Below are positions 48,711 through 59,390 of a stretch of DNA of 64,000 nucleotides, piece after piece. How positions within the stretch are numbered: position 1 is the first letter of the stretch; each line of letters begins with the position of its first letter. Source of the stretch: Tubulanus polymorphus (lineage: Eukaryota > Nemertea > Palaeonemertea > Tubulaniformes > Tubulanidae); the NCBI RefSeq assembly GCF_964204645.1, contig NC_134029.1, forward strand, positions 15,306,850 to 15,370,849, written 5' to 3'. A program made the translations under genes and the position numbers. The notes under the pieces are model-generated. The model had not been told where the DNA came from and did not search any database. It worked only from the letters and a program-made list of their open reading frames with translations.

Positions 48711-49136
48711 TTAATAATTTACGAATTCTTTTAATAATTTATCTTGTTCTTCAACTGTTATATGGCCATTTAAACTTATTATATAATCTAGTGTATTCTT
48801 AAATTTATTAATTTCTTTTATATTAGTTTTAATTTTTTCTTTATTACTTTTTATATTTAATTTTGAACTTATACCGGTTAAAACACTTAAACTTAATCCT
48901 AATACGCCAATTGATATAGCTAAAGGTGTTAATGGGCTGAATATTGCTAGAAATGTTATTACAGAACTAATTGTAACCGAACCACTTATAATCAAATAAT
49001 ATATAATTTTACTTTTTAAATATTTTTTCTTTTTAACTTTTAAATCACTTTCAAATTCTAATATTTGTTTCTCTAAATATATTTTTAATTTAGTTTTATT
49101 TATATCATGAGGAATAATATCAATATTATCATCCAT
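48711..49136 (-). CDS. Polinton small two-TM protein
   Basis: 141 codons, intact, ATG in TAAATGG. N-terminal lysine-rich helix (1-42), two adjacent hydrophobic segments (about 45-66 and 70-90: 'IIYYLIISGSVTISSVITFL', 'PLAISIGVLGLSLSVLTGI'), then a charged C-terminal helical region. The upstream gene ends 18 bp before the start. Function unknown; a membrane protein of virion or infected cell is the simplest reading. Confidence 0.7.
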   Translation of the reverse strand: MDDNIDIIPHDINKTKLKIYLEKQILEFESDLKVKKKKYLKSKIIYYLIISGSVTISSVITFLAIFSPLTPLAISIGVLGLSLSVLTGISSKLNIKSNKEKIKTNIKEINKFKNTLDYIISLNGHITVEEQDKLLKEFVNY

Positions 49137-49154
49137 TTATTTAGCAAAAAATTA

Positions 49155-49577
49155 CTAATTAGTAAACTTATAAGCAACAAATATAACAATAACTGTTCCG
49201 CCTAAAATCCATATTATTTCATATTTCTGTTGTTCTTTACTCGGGGTATAATAATCTGATAATTTAGGTTTGTATAGATGTAATTTTTCTTTATTGGTTA
49301 CCGCGTTATATAAACTCATTGCATCATCAACTGATTGAAAATCTCTATGTGAAATCTTCTGATCATATAATCCTTTGTTAATATAATCCATATAGTTTTG
49401 TCTTTTTTCTCTATATTCTTCTGCTGCTGTATTATATTTCTCTAATGCTAAGTTATGTCTTTTTTGTTCTGTTAATGAACCATTTTTATCAATATGTTTA
49501 AATAAATACCCACCACCAGTAAATGCTAAAGCGTTAACAATTGCCGATCCTATAACAGTTATAACTGCAGAAGCCAT
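49155..49577 (-). CDS. Polinton conserved protein with N- and C-terminal hydrophobic segments
   Basis: 140 codons, intact, ATG in TAAATGG. A short hydrophobic start 'SAVITVIGSAIVNALAFTGG', a central charged helix 'KRHNLALEKYNTAAEEYREK', a 'LSDYYTPSKEQQKYE' segment, then a C-terminal TM 'IIWILGGTVIVIFVAYKF'. Similar uncharacterised proteins are familiar from other animal Polinton-like loci, but I know no assigned function. Confidence 0.72.
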   Translation of the reverse strand: MASAVITVIGSAIVNALAFTGGGYLFKHIDKNGSLTEQKRHNLALEKYNTAAEEYREKRQNYMDYINKGLYDQKISHRDFQSVDDAMSLYNAVTNKEKLHLYKPKLSDYYTPSKEQQKYEIIWILGGTVIVIFVAYKFTN

Positions 49578-49601
49578 TTATTTAGTAAAATAATTATGTA
49601 T

Positions 49602-49823
49602 TTATATGGGAGGAATATATTTTTGTTTTTCTAAATAATCAATAGTTAAATTAGATAAAGTAACTGCTAATGTTAATTTTAAAATATCATTTATATCAAA
49701 TCTATCAACATTAACACTTCCCATTTTGAATAATTTTTTTAATACCATTGAATAACCAACAGTTCCAACTGATAGTAATGCTCCATTATATAATCCAGTT
49801 ATTATCCACTTATTATCACTCAT
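49602..49823 (-). CDS. Polinton small membrane protein
   Basis: 73 codons, intact. Two moderately hydrophobic segments ('GALLSVGTVGYSMVLKKLF', 'DILKLTLAVTLSNLTIDYL') separated by a polar turn. The ATG at 49,823 lies 4 bases after a TAAATG that forms the stop of the preceding gene. Function unknown. Confidence 0.65.
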   Translation of the reverse strand: MSDNKWIITGLYNGALLSVGTVGYSMVLKKLFKMGSVNVDRFDINDILKLTLAVTLSNLTIDYLEKQKYIPPI

Positions 49824-50165
49824 TCATTTATCAAAAAAATTACTATCTTCAAAATATTTAGTTAACTTATTTATGATTAAATCAACATTTATTTCATTAC
49901 TAGTTTCATTTGTGTATATTTATAACCCTGGTTTTAAAAATAGATGAAATCATTTATTTTTATTTCCAATATGAATTAAAAATTCTCTATGTTCAAAAGT
50001 TTTAGCCGTTATATTATGAAAAGAATTACATAAACTTATATTAACTAATTTTAAATCAACACAATTCTTAAATTCTCTATCTAATTGAACTTGTAAATTA
50101 TGTGATTTATAATTTGTAAGTTTTCTAGAATCAACAAATATTCTGTATTCTTTTAATTCTACCAT
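49824..50165 (-). pseudogene. Polinton small protein, promoter-distal to polB side
   Basis: First gene of the minus-strand capsid block. Starts MVELKEYRIFVDSRKLTNYK at 50,165, about 113 codons, with two in-frame stops (near 49,950 and 49,922). The opening 'YRIFVDSRK..' pattern followed by beta-strand-like text resembles the start of small jelly-roll virion proteins, but the match is weak. Its terminal TGA is inside the TAAATGA of the next gene. Confidence 0.5.
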
Positions 50166-50232
50166 TATTTATAACATAAAAAATTACCGCTCATCACTAA
50201 AAATTAATTTTAATAAAATTTTTCCTTAATAT

Positions 50233-51562
50233 ATCGATGAGAAGATACCATTTGAAATTTGTGGTGAACTTCTAAGAAAAAGTAATATGGCTCGACATAT
50301 GAAAAAACATGGTGAAAATTATAAACCCCCTAAAATAAACTGCCCAAAATGTAATAAAATATTCTCAAGAAATTATGATAAATAACATTCAGAGAAGTGT
50401 AAAATTAATGGCGCAACGGCTAATGTTGATAGTAACGAAAGTAATAGTAATTCTGTTGAAGTTGAACCTGAAATTATTTGGAAAAGACCTTTCTTATTCT
50501 ATGACAAGGATAATATAAAAGATCATATCTGCGAGCCTTGTCGAATGAAATTTAGTCCTGAAAATATAGAAGATTGGGAGAATCATCAATTTCGAAAAAT
50601 ACATATAGATAAAATTTCTAATAAATTTGAAGCAGAATTCAATGAAAGAAAAAATAGTTCATTAGAAAAAATAAAATATGAGAAAAACGTTACAAGATAA
50701 TAAAGAAACAGTTGAAAAGTTAGAAAAACAATATAATGAATTAACAAGAAAAACATATTATTGTAAATATTGTAAATTGATTATTACAACAAGTAATTCA
50801 AATCTACATAATAGAACAATAAAACATAAAGAAAACGTAAGAAAATACCAGGAGCTTAATGAAGATCTATTACCAATAAATTATAAACAAAAATGCACAC
50901 AATGTAATTATGCGACCTTAAGGAAAGAAGGTACTGTGTTATTTTGTAATGAATGCGGATGGCAAAAGACTTTATGGGGTGAAGAAAAAACTAGAGATTT
51001 TCTCATAGAACCAAAATTAAATTATCTAGATGAAATTTTTAAAATATTTTCTATAGAATATCATACACCAGAATATAAGCAATGGCTTGAAAAAATGAAA
51101 ATAATAGAAAATGAAAATGGTGAAATAACTAAAAAAGATATTATAAAAACAATTATTCCATCAACATTTAACACAAAAGAAAAGAAAATGTATTTATATT
51201 TATTATTTAACGATTATTATGAAAAACCTTAATTAACAGAAGAAGATATGGAAAATATAAAAAAAACATTCAAACAAATATTAATGTATCATTTGGAAAA
51301 TAGAATAACAGATTCAATTAATTATGAATTCTTTTTAAATGAGATTTTAAATTATTTAAACATCGATATTATAATTCCATTTGAAGCATTAACAAACAAA
51401 AAGAAACAAAGAGCGCTATATGAAATGTGGTACAAGATAGAACTTTATTTAAATGAGAAAAATGAAATGGAAGAACCTAAACAAATTATACAAGAACGAT
51501 TAAATGAAAATGAAGAAGCCAATAGTGATTTCGAGTATGACGATACTGATTTTATGTTTTAA
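50233..51562 (+). pseudogene. Polinton zinc-finger / VLTF3-like transcription factor
   Basis: Only plus-strand gene in the right half, divergent from the capsid block and convergent with polB (stops share TTAA at 51,559-51,562). N-terminal region with Cys/His pairs ('CPKCNKIFSRNYDK', then 'CEPCRMKF' near 50,533) and a finger 'YYCKYCKLIITTSNSNLHNR' near 50,760. A zinc ribbon 'CTQCNYATLRKEGTVLFCNE' lies at about 50,898-50,960, followed by a helical region with 'EYKQWLEKM', 'LYLLFNDYYEKP' and 'YEFFLNEILNYL'. Zinc ribbon plus this tail resembles the poxvirus late transcription factor VLTF3 family (PF04947). Breaks: start codon reads ATC, stop near 50,383, frameshift near 50,685, TAA at 51,230. 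Confidence 0.55.
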
Positions 51563-54500
51563 TGGCCATAAGGTAATGTTTTTATACCATCATCTAAAAT
51601 ATGCCTTTTATCATCAAATGGATTCAAACTAGTTTTTTCAACTTCATTAATGTACATCTCGTGATCTTCTGATCTTAAACAATTCGTTTTGTGTTTCATT
51701 ACAATTGAGTTATATAAACACTTTATATAATCTTGAAATTCTATATGTTTATCAACCACATGTTTTGTTATTCCTTTTAACTTTTTAGCTTCATGATCTT
51801 TTGTTCTGTAACTATACATTTTACTTCTTATCCCAACAAATTCAATCATTTCATCACCCCCTAATTCATCTCTAAACATACCAGGAATCTTTTTATTATC
51901 ATTGCTAAATAGTTCATGATCTTTGGGATAATTGCTAAAATCAAAATGATGTTTTAATGTTTTTAAGTCTTTTGTTATGTCATTTGTCTTGATTTTTAGT
52001 ATGTACGCATCAGTATTTTTTTGCAATTAATGGAAATCCACAGTTAAATGTACCATCTTCAGTTGATAAATCATAAACATAATCTGATGGGTTATATATT
52101 TCAAATAAATCTTTAACTTCTTCTGTTAATTCTTTTTCTACATGCCTTAAATTAAAACAATTTGGTTTAGATTTAATTAATTCTATATTCATATTAAATC
52201 CTAATTAACTGCATAATATACTTAATCCTGATGTAGCAACTTTTCATTTCTGTGCAAAGGTTATCTTTTTATTCTTCGTAAATTTTTTAGTGCCATCTGC
52301 GGGATAGAATCCAATGAAGAACTATTTTCTTAAATTATTTTTTGCATTTAATACATAATCTGGTACTATTTTTTCTTTAGTTGAAGTATTACTTTTCACT
52401 ATTGCATGAATATAGAATTCGTCATTATATTTTATAGCAAAATCTTTAGGATTATTCACATGTATTCTATAACATTGCGATGATTTCATAACATCTATGA
52501 TTTTAAATGTTTTATGTGAATAAACTTCTGCACAGAATTTCTTTATTCTTTCTAATAATTTCAAATCTTGATTGCATAAATACCAGCAATTTTGAGTGCG
52601 ATTAACATAATTATACACACCTGCTGAACCATCTCCCATAAAAAATCCTTTGATAAAATATTCTTTTTCTTCTAATGTTTCAGGTTCTATATTATAAATA
52701 TTATCAATTATTTCATCAAATGACATATGATTCATTCTTTGGAAAAATCTTTTATGTAATAATTCATCTCCAATTTATATAAATACAATAATTTTACCAT
52801 AAAAACTATTATTCATTAATTTGAAGAAATCTTTTTCAAAATCTTTTTTTTGATATGGTTCTCTGTTGAGTATTGAAATCTATATATTTTTCTCACCACT
52901 TCCATTGATTAAATTCAATATATCTATGTACTTTCTTTAATTTCATTCCTTGTTTTAGATAAGATTTTAACATTCTATAATGAACAATATAATTGTATTT
53001 ATTATTTTGAGTAAGTATTAATTTTTCTGTAAAAACATGTTCCTTCGGTTTTATTTTCTTCTGGTATTCACTTAAATAACTATCATCTACGGTTAAATGT
53101 GCTTGGCAATAAGGTAAGTTTCTTGTTTTAAACTTTATATTTTCAGGATATTCTAAATCAACTACAAAGAAATAACCAATTGGTGCTTCATCTTTTAAAC
53201 TCGCAATTGCGCTTTCCCAATCAGTTTTATCATCATTTTCAACTTCTGTTAATATAAAATTTTTATACGGTTGAGGTTGCATCATTGCCCAACCATATAA
53301 ATTATTGGCGTCAATATATAATAATTTATATTCATCATTTGCTTTAAAATACCTATCTCCCATAACACCACTAATTCCACCTCTAATTGATTTTTCAAAT
53401 AATAAAACCATGTCTGGTTCTTTTAATAATTCTAATTCTACATTTGTATATTTTAAACCACATTGCCAGGTTAAACTAGGACTAGAGTAGCAATAACAAG
53501 GATCAACATTAAAATGATTCAAATTAACTTCTCTAAATTTTTCAAATATGTCAGCCAATATCATAACATCTGATTTTAAATATAAATCAACTAATTCACC
53601 ATGATTTTTCATCTTAAAATGGTTCCAAATATTTAATGTTCTATTAAACAATTCGTCTTTCGCATACTCCTCTTTAAATTGATCATAAAATTGATCTTTT
53701 AATGATTCTGTTACATTAAAATCATTGTGTGTTTTTTAAAATGAATAAGGAATTGCACCTTTATATCTCAATAATTTAAGATCTTGTTCATTTGGATAAT
53801 AATATCGTGTGATAACAAAATCATTATCAACTAAACTTTTTGATAAATTATCTAATGAACTTGCTAGAAATCTATAAGAATCTAAAAATCTAATGCAACC
53901 AAATTGAAATGAAATATAATTTTCAGATGTTTTAGCTAATAGTTTAAAATCATGTTTTCTTAAATTTACACCATTCATAACATTATATTCTTCTATTTCT
54001 TGATTAATTGTGCCCAATTTCCTTGATAATTGTTTTATAAATAGATGGGTATCATAGCCTGATAAATTATGGAATAATATTGGTACGAAATTAACTTTCT
54101 TAGCTTGTAAATTGCAATCTTCATGAGCAGCTCCACGATATTTAGAATTTAAATGATCATGATCTCTAACTTTTTTATCAAATGAATAAAAACGTTTTTC
54201 ACAATAACAACAATGAGTTGCATAATTAAAATCGATTTCATCTTCTTCTGTCATAACTATTCTTTTATTTTTGTTTAATAATTTTGCAAAATCACTTTCT
54301 AATTCAATCATTTTGTCACAAAAATCATTAACTACATCTTCACCTCTAAAAGAAATATATTGACTTTCATATAATTCGGGATAATTTGATTTGATGTAAA
54401 TTCCATAGGCAGCAGCTCTTTGATGAACTTTTTTAATTGTATTTATAATTGGCGGGTCTTGTGTTGTGTCTTCATTTAATTCATTTCCTTTATCCATTGA

Positions 54501-56067
54501 TCTTAATAATTGCTTTTTGTTATATATTTCTTTTCTATCTTGTTCAGTTAATTCTTTATTCAACGATTCAAAATCCCCATAAATTACAAATGGAACAATA
54601 TTCTTAAATTTATGATTAGTAAATTTCAATTTATAATCTTTTTCTGTTGGCATTATTAATTTACAAAAATCTTTATTATCACATAATTCTTTATGTTTTA
54701 CTAACGCATTCTCAGTTCTTAATTTAGATAAACATTTTCTACATAGATAAATTTTATTATGGTGATCACTTTCTGTTCTAAAGAATAAATCAATTTGTTT
54801 TAACCACATATAATGTTCATTTTCATCTTTTTTGTAATATAACAAATCTATAGCATTTTCATCATCATAATATTCTGTTAAATATAAAGCTTCCAATGTA
54901 TAATCTTTAATATTTTCATCTTTTGTCTTTGGTAATTGCATTAATGCGAATACATTTATTTTTAAATTATTAACTTTTTCTATTTAAGAAATCATTTTTA
55001 TAGTTACTGGATATTGATCAATTTTATATAATGTTTCATATTTCCGGTAATTTGTTATTCTAAAACTATGTGTAATATCTTCTGTTGGATGTAAGCAACT
55101 AATAATTGCCCACAGAAAACATTTATTATCTTAATTTTGAACATTTATTACTGCTTTTGTTGTAAATGGTAATTTAATATAAGATGATCCTTTAATATCC
55201 TCCTTTTCTGTTGTAAAGTTTGAATCATTTTTAAACATTTTATTACTTTTTGATGTTTTATTTCTTTTTGTATTATAAACATTTAAATCTAAAAATATAA
55301 TTTCATTCAATGTTAAGCCAGAACCCTCAAAATATCTTTCTTCAATATGACGTTTAAATTCATTAAATATTTTTTCTAACTCCTCTTTTATTTGTGTTTT
55401 TGAAATTATTTCTTCAGAGAGTGTTTGAATATTATAATCCATCTTATCTTCTGACTTTAAAAAACTTACTTTCCCAGAGATACTAATTTTTGGATATTCA
55501 ACATCTGTTATCAAATCTAGTATTTTTTCTATTATTTCATTAAATTTACTATAATCTTCCATTGTTGTACCTTTAAAAAATCTAAATATAATAGCTGCAG
55601 GACCAATTTTACTACGTAATGTTTCTAATATTTCAATTGTATCTTTTATTTCTAGTGAATCAATATAATTTCTAACATTTTCCATGTAAGGTTTATTTGA
55701 AATGGATTTAGTTTTTGAAGTTGGTTTTTTTACTTTTTGAGGTTTATCATCGAAATAATCTTTTCCTAAAACATTATTACTCAAATGTGATGGTGTTTTT
55801 GTGATTCGAGATGTCTATTATAATTCCATTTTGTTATAAATTCATCACAAACTTCACATTTTATTTCATCCACATTCATATCATCTAATCGTTCTTTTCT
55901 TTCATTTGTATTATCTAGTGTTTCAAAATCTATTACATTTTTTATATGATTTGCAGTTTTTTCATATCGTGATATTTGGGATTTATCGATGTATTTTTTA
56001 CAATATTGGCAATAAAATTGATTTTTATTAACATTATTATTTTCTGGCTGGTGTTCATTACCCCCAT
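51559..56067 (-). pseudogene. Polinton protein-primed DNA polymerase B with intein remnant
   Basis: About 1,500 codons followed across frames. Start in TAAATGGG at the inner edge of the right TIR. Two C2H2-type fingers first ('CQYCKKYIDKSQISRYEKTA', 'CEVCDEFITKWNYNRHLESQ'), then a long N-terminal domain, 'CFLWAIIS' near 55,110, exonuclease motif 'YGDFES' (54,575), an endonuclease VII-like Cys/His segment with 'RDHDHLNSKYRGAAHEDC' (near 54,150), 'HNLSGYDTHLF', motif A 'YIDANNLYGW' (53,312), 'FKLMNNSFYGK' (motif B, near 52,815), motif C remnant 'TDAYILKI' (52,010). Breaks: frameshifts near 56,064, 55,790, 52,870 and 52,018; stops near 55,133, 54,985, 53,740 and 52,893. Replicates the element by protein priming. 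Confidence 0.92.
52018..52790 (-). pseudogene. LAGLIDADG intein remnant within PolB
   Basis: Between motif B and motif C of PolB lies about 255 codons foreign to the polymerase. First dodecapeptide 'YFIKGFFMGDGSAG' (52,619-52,660), second 'FFIGFYPADGTK' (52,286-52,321), then an intein C-terminal block 'YVYDLSTEDGTFNCGFPLIA' (52,022-52,081) ending just before TDA of motif C, the pol-c insertion site of archaeal and giant-virus PolB inteins. One reading frame with four stops (near 52,769, 52,322, 52,256, 52,208). The N-terminal splicing block and the PolB segment before it are missing, so it cannot splice. The last residue before the extein is Lys/Asn rather than the common His-Asn pair. Confidence 0.75.
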
Positions 56068-56152
56068 TTATTAGGAAAAAAAAATTACTTGTGGTTATGA
56101 GTGGTGTCTCGACCTTCGACCTCTGGTATGAAACAACACATTTCCTATTACT
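56063..56152 (-). repeat. Polinton copy 2 right TIR
   Basis: Complement of the left TIR; strongest at 56,063-56,124, weaker to 56,152. Includes the T9 run and TAAATGGG promoter/start context of polB. Confidence 0.85.
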
Positions 56153-57298
56153 TACTTTCCTTTTCAAAGTTGTTAAAGTTCAGACATATGTGCGATATGT
56201 AAACTGTCACTGATAGATGAAAACAAAAACAACTTTGTTAACAATCGTTGTTTATTTCTGAATGCAAATTCCTCACTGAACAAATTGATGCAATAAGGTA
56301 GATCAACCTAGTTTTAACGAAATTATGGATCAAAACGCCCAAGGAGAGCATGTGCGAAAGACTAGTTCATGTAACTGCCACCAGGGGCTTTTGAAAGAAC
56401 CATATTATCGGTTACGTAGCCATTCTGGAACATCAATCACAGGCGCTCGCAGATGTGCTTGGGATACAGTTCCTGGGGTTTCTGATAGAGTATTTGTGTA
56501 TTGCGTGGTTATTCTACAATAAATCAGAGAAAAAACGTCGTGACTCTTGCTACTGATACGTTTAAGTAGATAATGGCCGCTGGCTCCACACACAGCGATC
56601 TCACAAAGCACTCCACAAACTTCGTTTATCAATCTAAAATAAAACTTTTTACTTTATATGACACTTACTAGTTATACATCCTATTATTCCATGCGACTGT
56701 CAGTCACTGTCAATTTGTGAAACGTCTATAGTAATATAAAAGAAAAGGTAGTTGACGAAGCATGAGCGTAAAGGAAAAACTTTACAGGCGTTGAAACGGC
56801 AACACTAGGTCACCGAACGTCGTACAACCGTTGAGTGACGTCATGACGAAATCCTGCTTTATTTGAATATAAAAGGGGAAACTTGTAGCAGGTGCCCGTG
56901 TGGATAAATGGGAATAACGTCCGCTCGCACGGATTAGTCCCAAAAACATCCGTGCGAACGGATTAATCAAAATAACGTCCGTGCGAACGGATTAATGTAA
57001 ATTTATTTTAAATTTATACACACATTTTTTTCGATCTCTTGTGGTAAAGTAGGTCTTAAAAATAAACTATGGTCTAACTTTGTAATAAAATGTCCCATAA
57101 ATTTTTCCAAATGGAACCGATTGTTCAGGGATCTTTTTATCTAATGATGGACCCACATTGCTGAAATACACATGAAATGAGTTTGCAATTAAGTAAAATC
57201 TGTTACTAACTTATTATTGATTTCAAGTTTTTCGGATTATCTTGATTTTTGTTATTGTTTAATAGAATTTTAAGGATCACCCAAGTTTTATTTAGTAT
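56153..57298. other. Intronic sequence, no gene recognised
   Basis: Other than the short tandem array at 56,905-56,998, nothing was identified. Frames at 56,325-56,632 overlap on both strands and have no domain. Confidence 0.4.
56905..56998. repeat. Three ~33 bp units with a 14 bp palindrome
   Basis: 'ccgtgcgaacggattaat' repeats three times (first diverged as 'ccgctcgcacggattagt'). Each contains TCCGTGCGAACGGA-like dyad symmetry. Confidence 0.8.
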
Positions 57299-57308
57299 TA
57301 TTCCCTAC

Positions 57309-57541
57309 CGGTTCCTGAACTTCGCTGAAAAAGCTGAAACACTGAAAAGCTGAAACGCTGAAATAAAAACGCTGAAATTTCAGGGAATTTCCGAAAAACG
57401 CCGAAATTTCAGGGAATTCCCGAAAAACGCTGAAATCGTGCAAGGTACCGACAATACACGTTTTGAAATTCTTTCCGGGCCGGTGTCCGCTGCCGAGTCC
57501 TGAACCGTCTTTTAGACTCTATCTTCGGTTACAGAGACATG
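57309..57541 (+). repeat. MULE-like left TIR
   Basis: 233 bp, with internal near-tandem 'cgctgaaatttcagggaatt' repeats that are themselves partly palindromic (AAATTTC). Confidence 0.85.
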
Positions 57542-58199
57542 CCTTGAGGTCGTCGTCAAGTTCGACTTGATCGATTGCGGATTGCGTGGATTGTTAGATG
57601 TTTTTTGTTTTATGCGCATATACCGGTACGATCTAACAATGAAATTATCACTTCATTTGAATAAATTCTTAATTACAGTAATATTAATTCTCAATATTTT
57701 TTCTTATATTTGGTGATTTCTTCCAACTTATCATTGCCAAGTCTCATACAAAAGTAGTAGCTGAATGAAAGTACAGCTAGTAAGGCTGAACCTGATAACC
57801 CAAATTAAGTGCTATCATGGAACTTATGACTACTTTGATTCTATTTTGGTGTGAATAAAGGTTCAACCGTCATAGTATACTGTACTTAGCATTACTACGA
57901 TTGGGTGCCATATTTCTACAATCTCTTCAAGGAAGGAGTCGTGGAGTGTCTTTCGTTCCCGGGTAGGCATCCTCGCTTGCTAGGAGACCAGTATCGCTCC
58001 CAAACTCGCTTCCACCTGCCCCCTGGCCTCACGACGCGCGATTTCATTACCGGCGTTTTAGCGAATGACGTCATATATCAACACGCGACAATACTTCCGT
58101 TTTCGCTGATTGGTCCATTTACCGGGAAATTCCATAGATGCCAAATGTCGTTTGTAACAAGCGCTGTGATTGGCCCGACCTGATTCTGGTCGGCTAGTA

Positions 58200-58330
58200 A
58201 CGACTCGAGGTCAAGCGGTTCGGAGAACAGCTTTAGTGTAGTGGGTTCGAATCCCTTGACAGGTGAAGATGCCGGGTAGGGTACGGGGTAAAACCTGGTT
58301 TACTTTCTCTGTCTACTTGCTGGAGACTAC
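58200..58330 (+). mobile_element. Probable tRNA-derived SINE head
   Basis: A-box-like 'tcaagcggttcgg' at 58,211 and a perfect B-box GGTTCGAATCC at 58,244 spaced as in tRNA genes, followed by non-tRNA sequence. No cloverleaf that would make a real tRNA was worked out. Lies inside the MULE-like element. Confidence 0.5.
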
Positions 58331-59390
58331 TATCTGCAATGTATTGCAAGTTTTTATTTGTCTGGCTTATGAGAGTCGAACAACGTTTTCCCATACACAG
58401 GCTTGGCTTTAGTACTAGATGAAGGCTAGGCACTGCACATTGTGGATTGACTGGAACTCTAAACTCACAAAATTAAACGAGTCAACAAGAAAGATCCAAT
58501 AATTTGACGTTTGTCTAATTATATTATTTAACAGCTTAAAATAATACTTAACACATTGTAAGAATACACAAAAGAAATCAGTTCTTACATTATATCAGAA
58601 TCAATAGTTCGCTTAACTCGGGCTTGAATTCTGGTTCCATTGCTTTATATTCTAATGAAATTCACTAGCATACCTTAGAATATTGCTTAGCTTAAGATAA
58701 AAAATTTGGTACCAGGAAAACGGGGAAGTAAAGTGGGTGTACTGTACATCCCCAATTGACTTATTTCTCTCTGGTTGAATCAAGTTATTACTGAAATAGC
58801 ATTCGAATAGCCATTTTGTTTTTAAAAATTGTGTCGTTCAGCTATCCTGCTGCAAATTTCGCAGTTCAAGTTAACTAGTGCCATCTGATTTCTCAGTATC
58901 TCAAATTTGCACATTCTTAGCCCGAGTCTAAAAATAGAAAAAAAGTGCATTTAAAGTAGGAAATAAAAGAATAGTGGCTAACACACTCTGGAGATATAGC
59001 CTATGGGGTGGGCCTAGTTTGAAAGCGCTGAGGTCCGAGGGAACAGCACTTAGTAAATAAATACTGAAATCAAACTTACAAAACACCCAATACTTGAGAT
59101 GATGTACTTGACAAGAAGTGTGTCCAGCTGAGCAAATCAACTTTATCTATGACTCCTCCTTTTATAGATACCGTAGTAGTCTAAAAATAAGAATCGGTAC
59201 ATTTTTCTAACAGTCGGTATGTCATTTAAAAAAAAAAAACCTATTAACACAGCAAATAAATTACAGTTGTTGAATGGTTTGCCCGATTTAGATTAATTGG
59301 TTGACGCTAATTAGTATGACCTATAAGTAGGGGCCTACTGCATGTCATTGGCGTCAATCCATTCCATTCCACGGTGAATTAAAAAGAAAT
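58331..59390. other. MULE-like element interior, no gene recognised
   Basis: AT-rich, short frames only. Confidence 0.4.

Larger units (their letters stand above)
40538..56152. mobile_element. Polinton/Maverick copy 2, near full length
   Basis: 15.6 kb (about 14.7 kb without a later insertion) between inverted termini. It carries protein-primed polB, RVE integrase, A32-type ATPase, capsid-like genes and a set of small membrane proteins, the hallmark gene set of Polintons/Mavericks and of their viral relatives, the adintoviruses. The AGTAATTGG start fits the Polinton 5'-AG rule. No matching 6 bp target duplication was found (GCAGTG left, TACTTT right), perhaps because of rearrangement. No adenain-like protease was recognised. 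Confidence 0.9.

Noticed and set aside
40532-56158. 6 bp target-site duplication of Polinton copy 2
   Set aside because: Flanking hexamers GCAGTG and TACTTT do not match, and shifting the boundary did not give a match.
58200-58275. tRNA gene
   Set aside because: Good B-box and A-box-like sequence but no convincing acceptor stem or anticodon arm; better explained as a SINE head.
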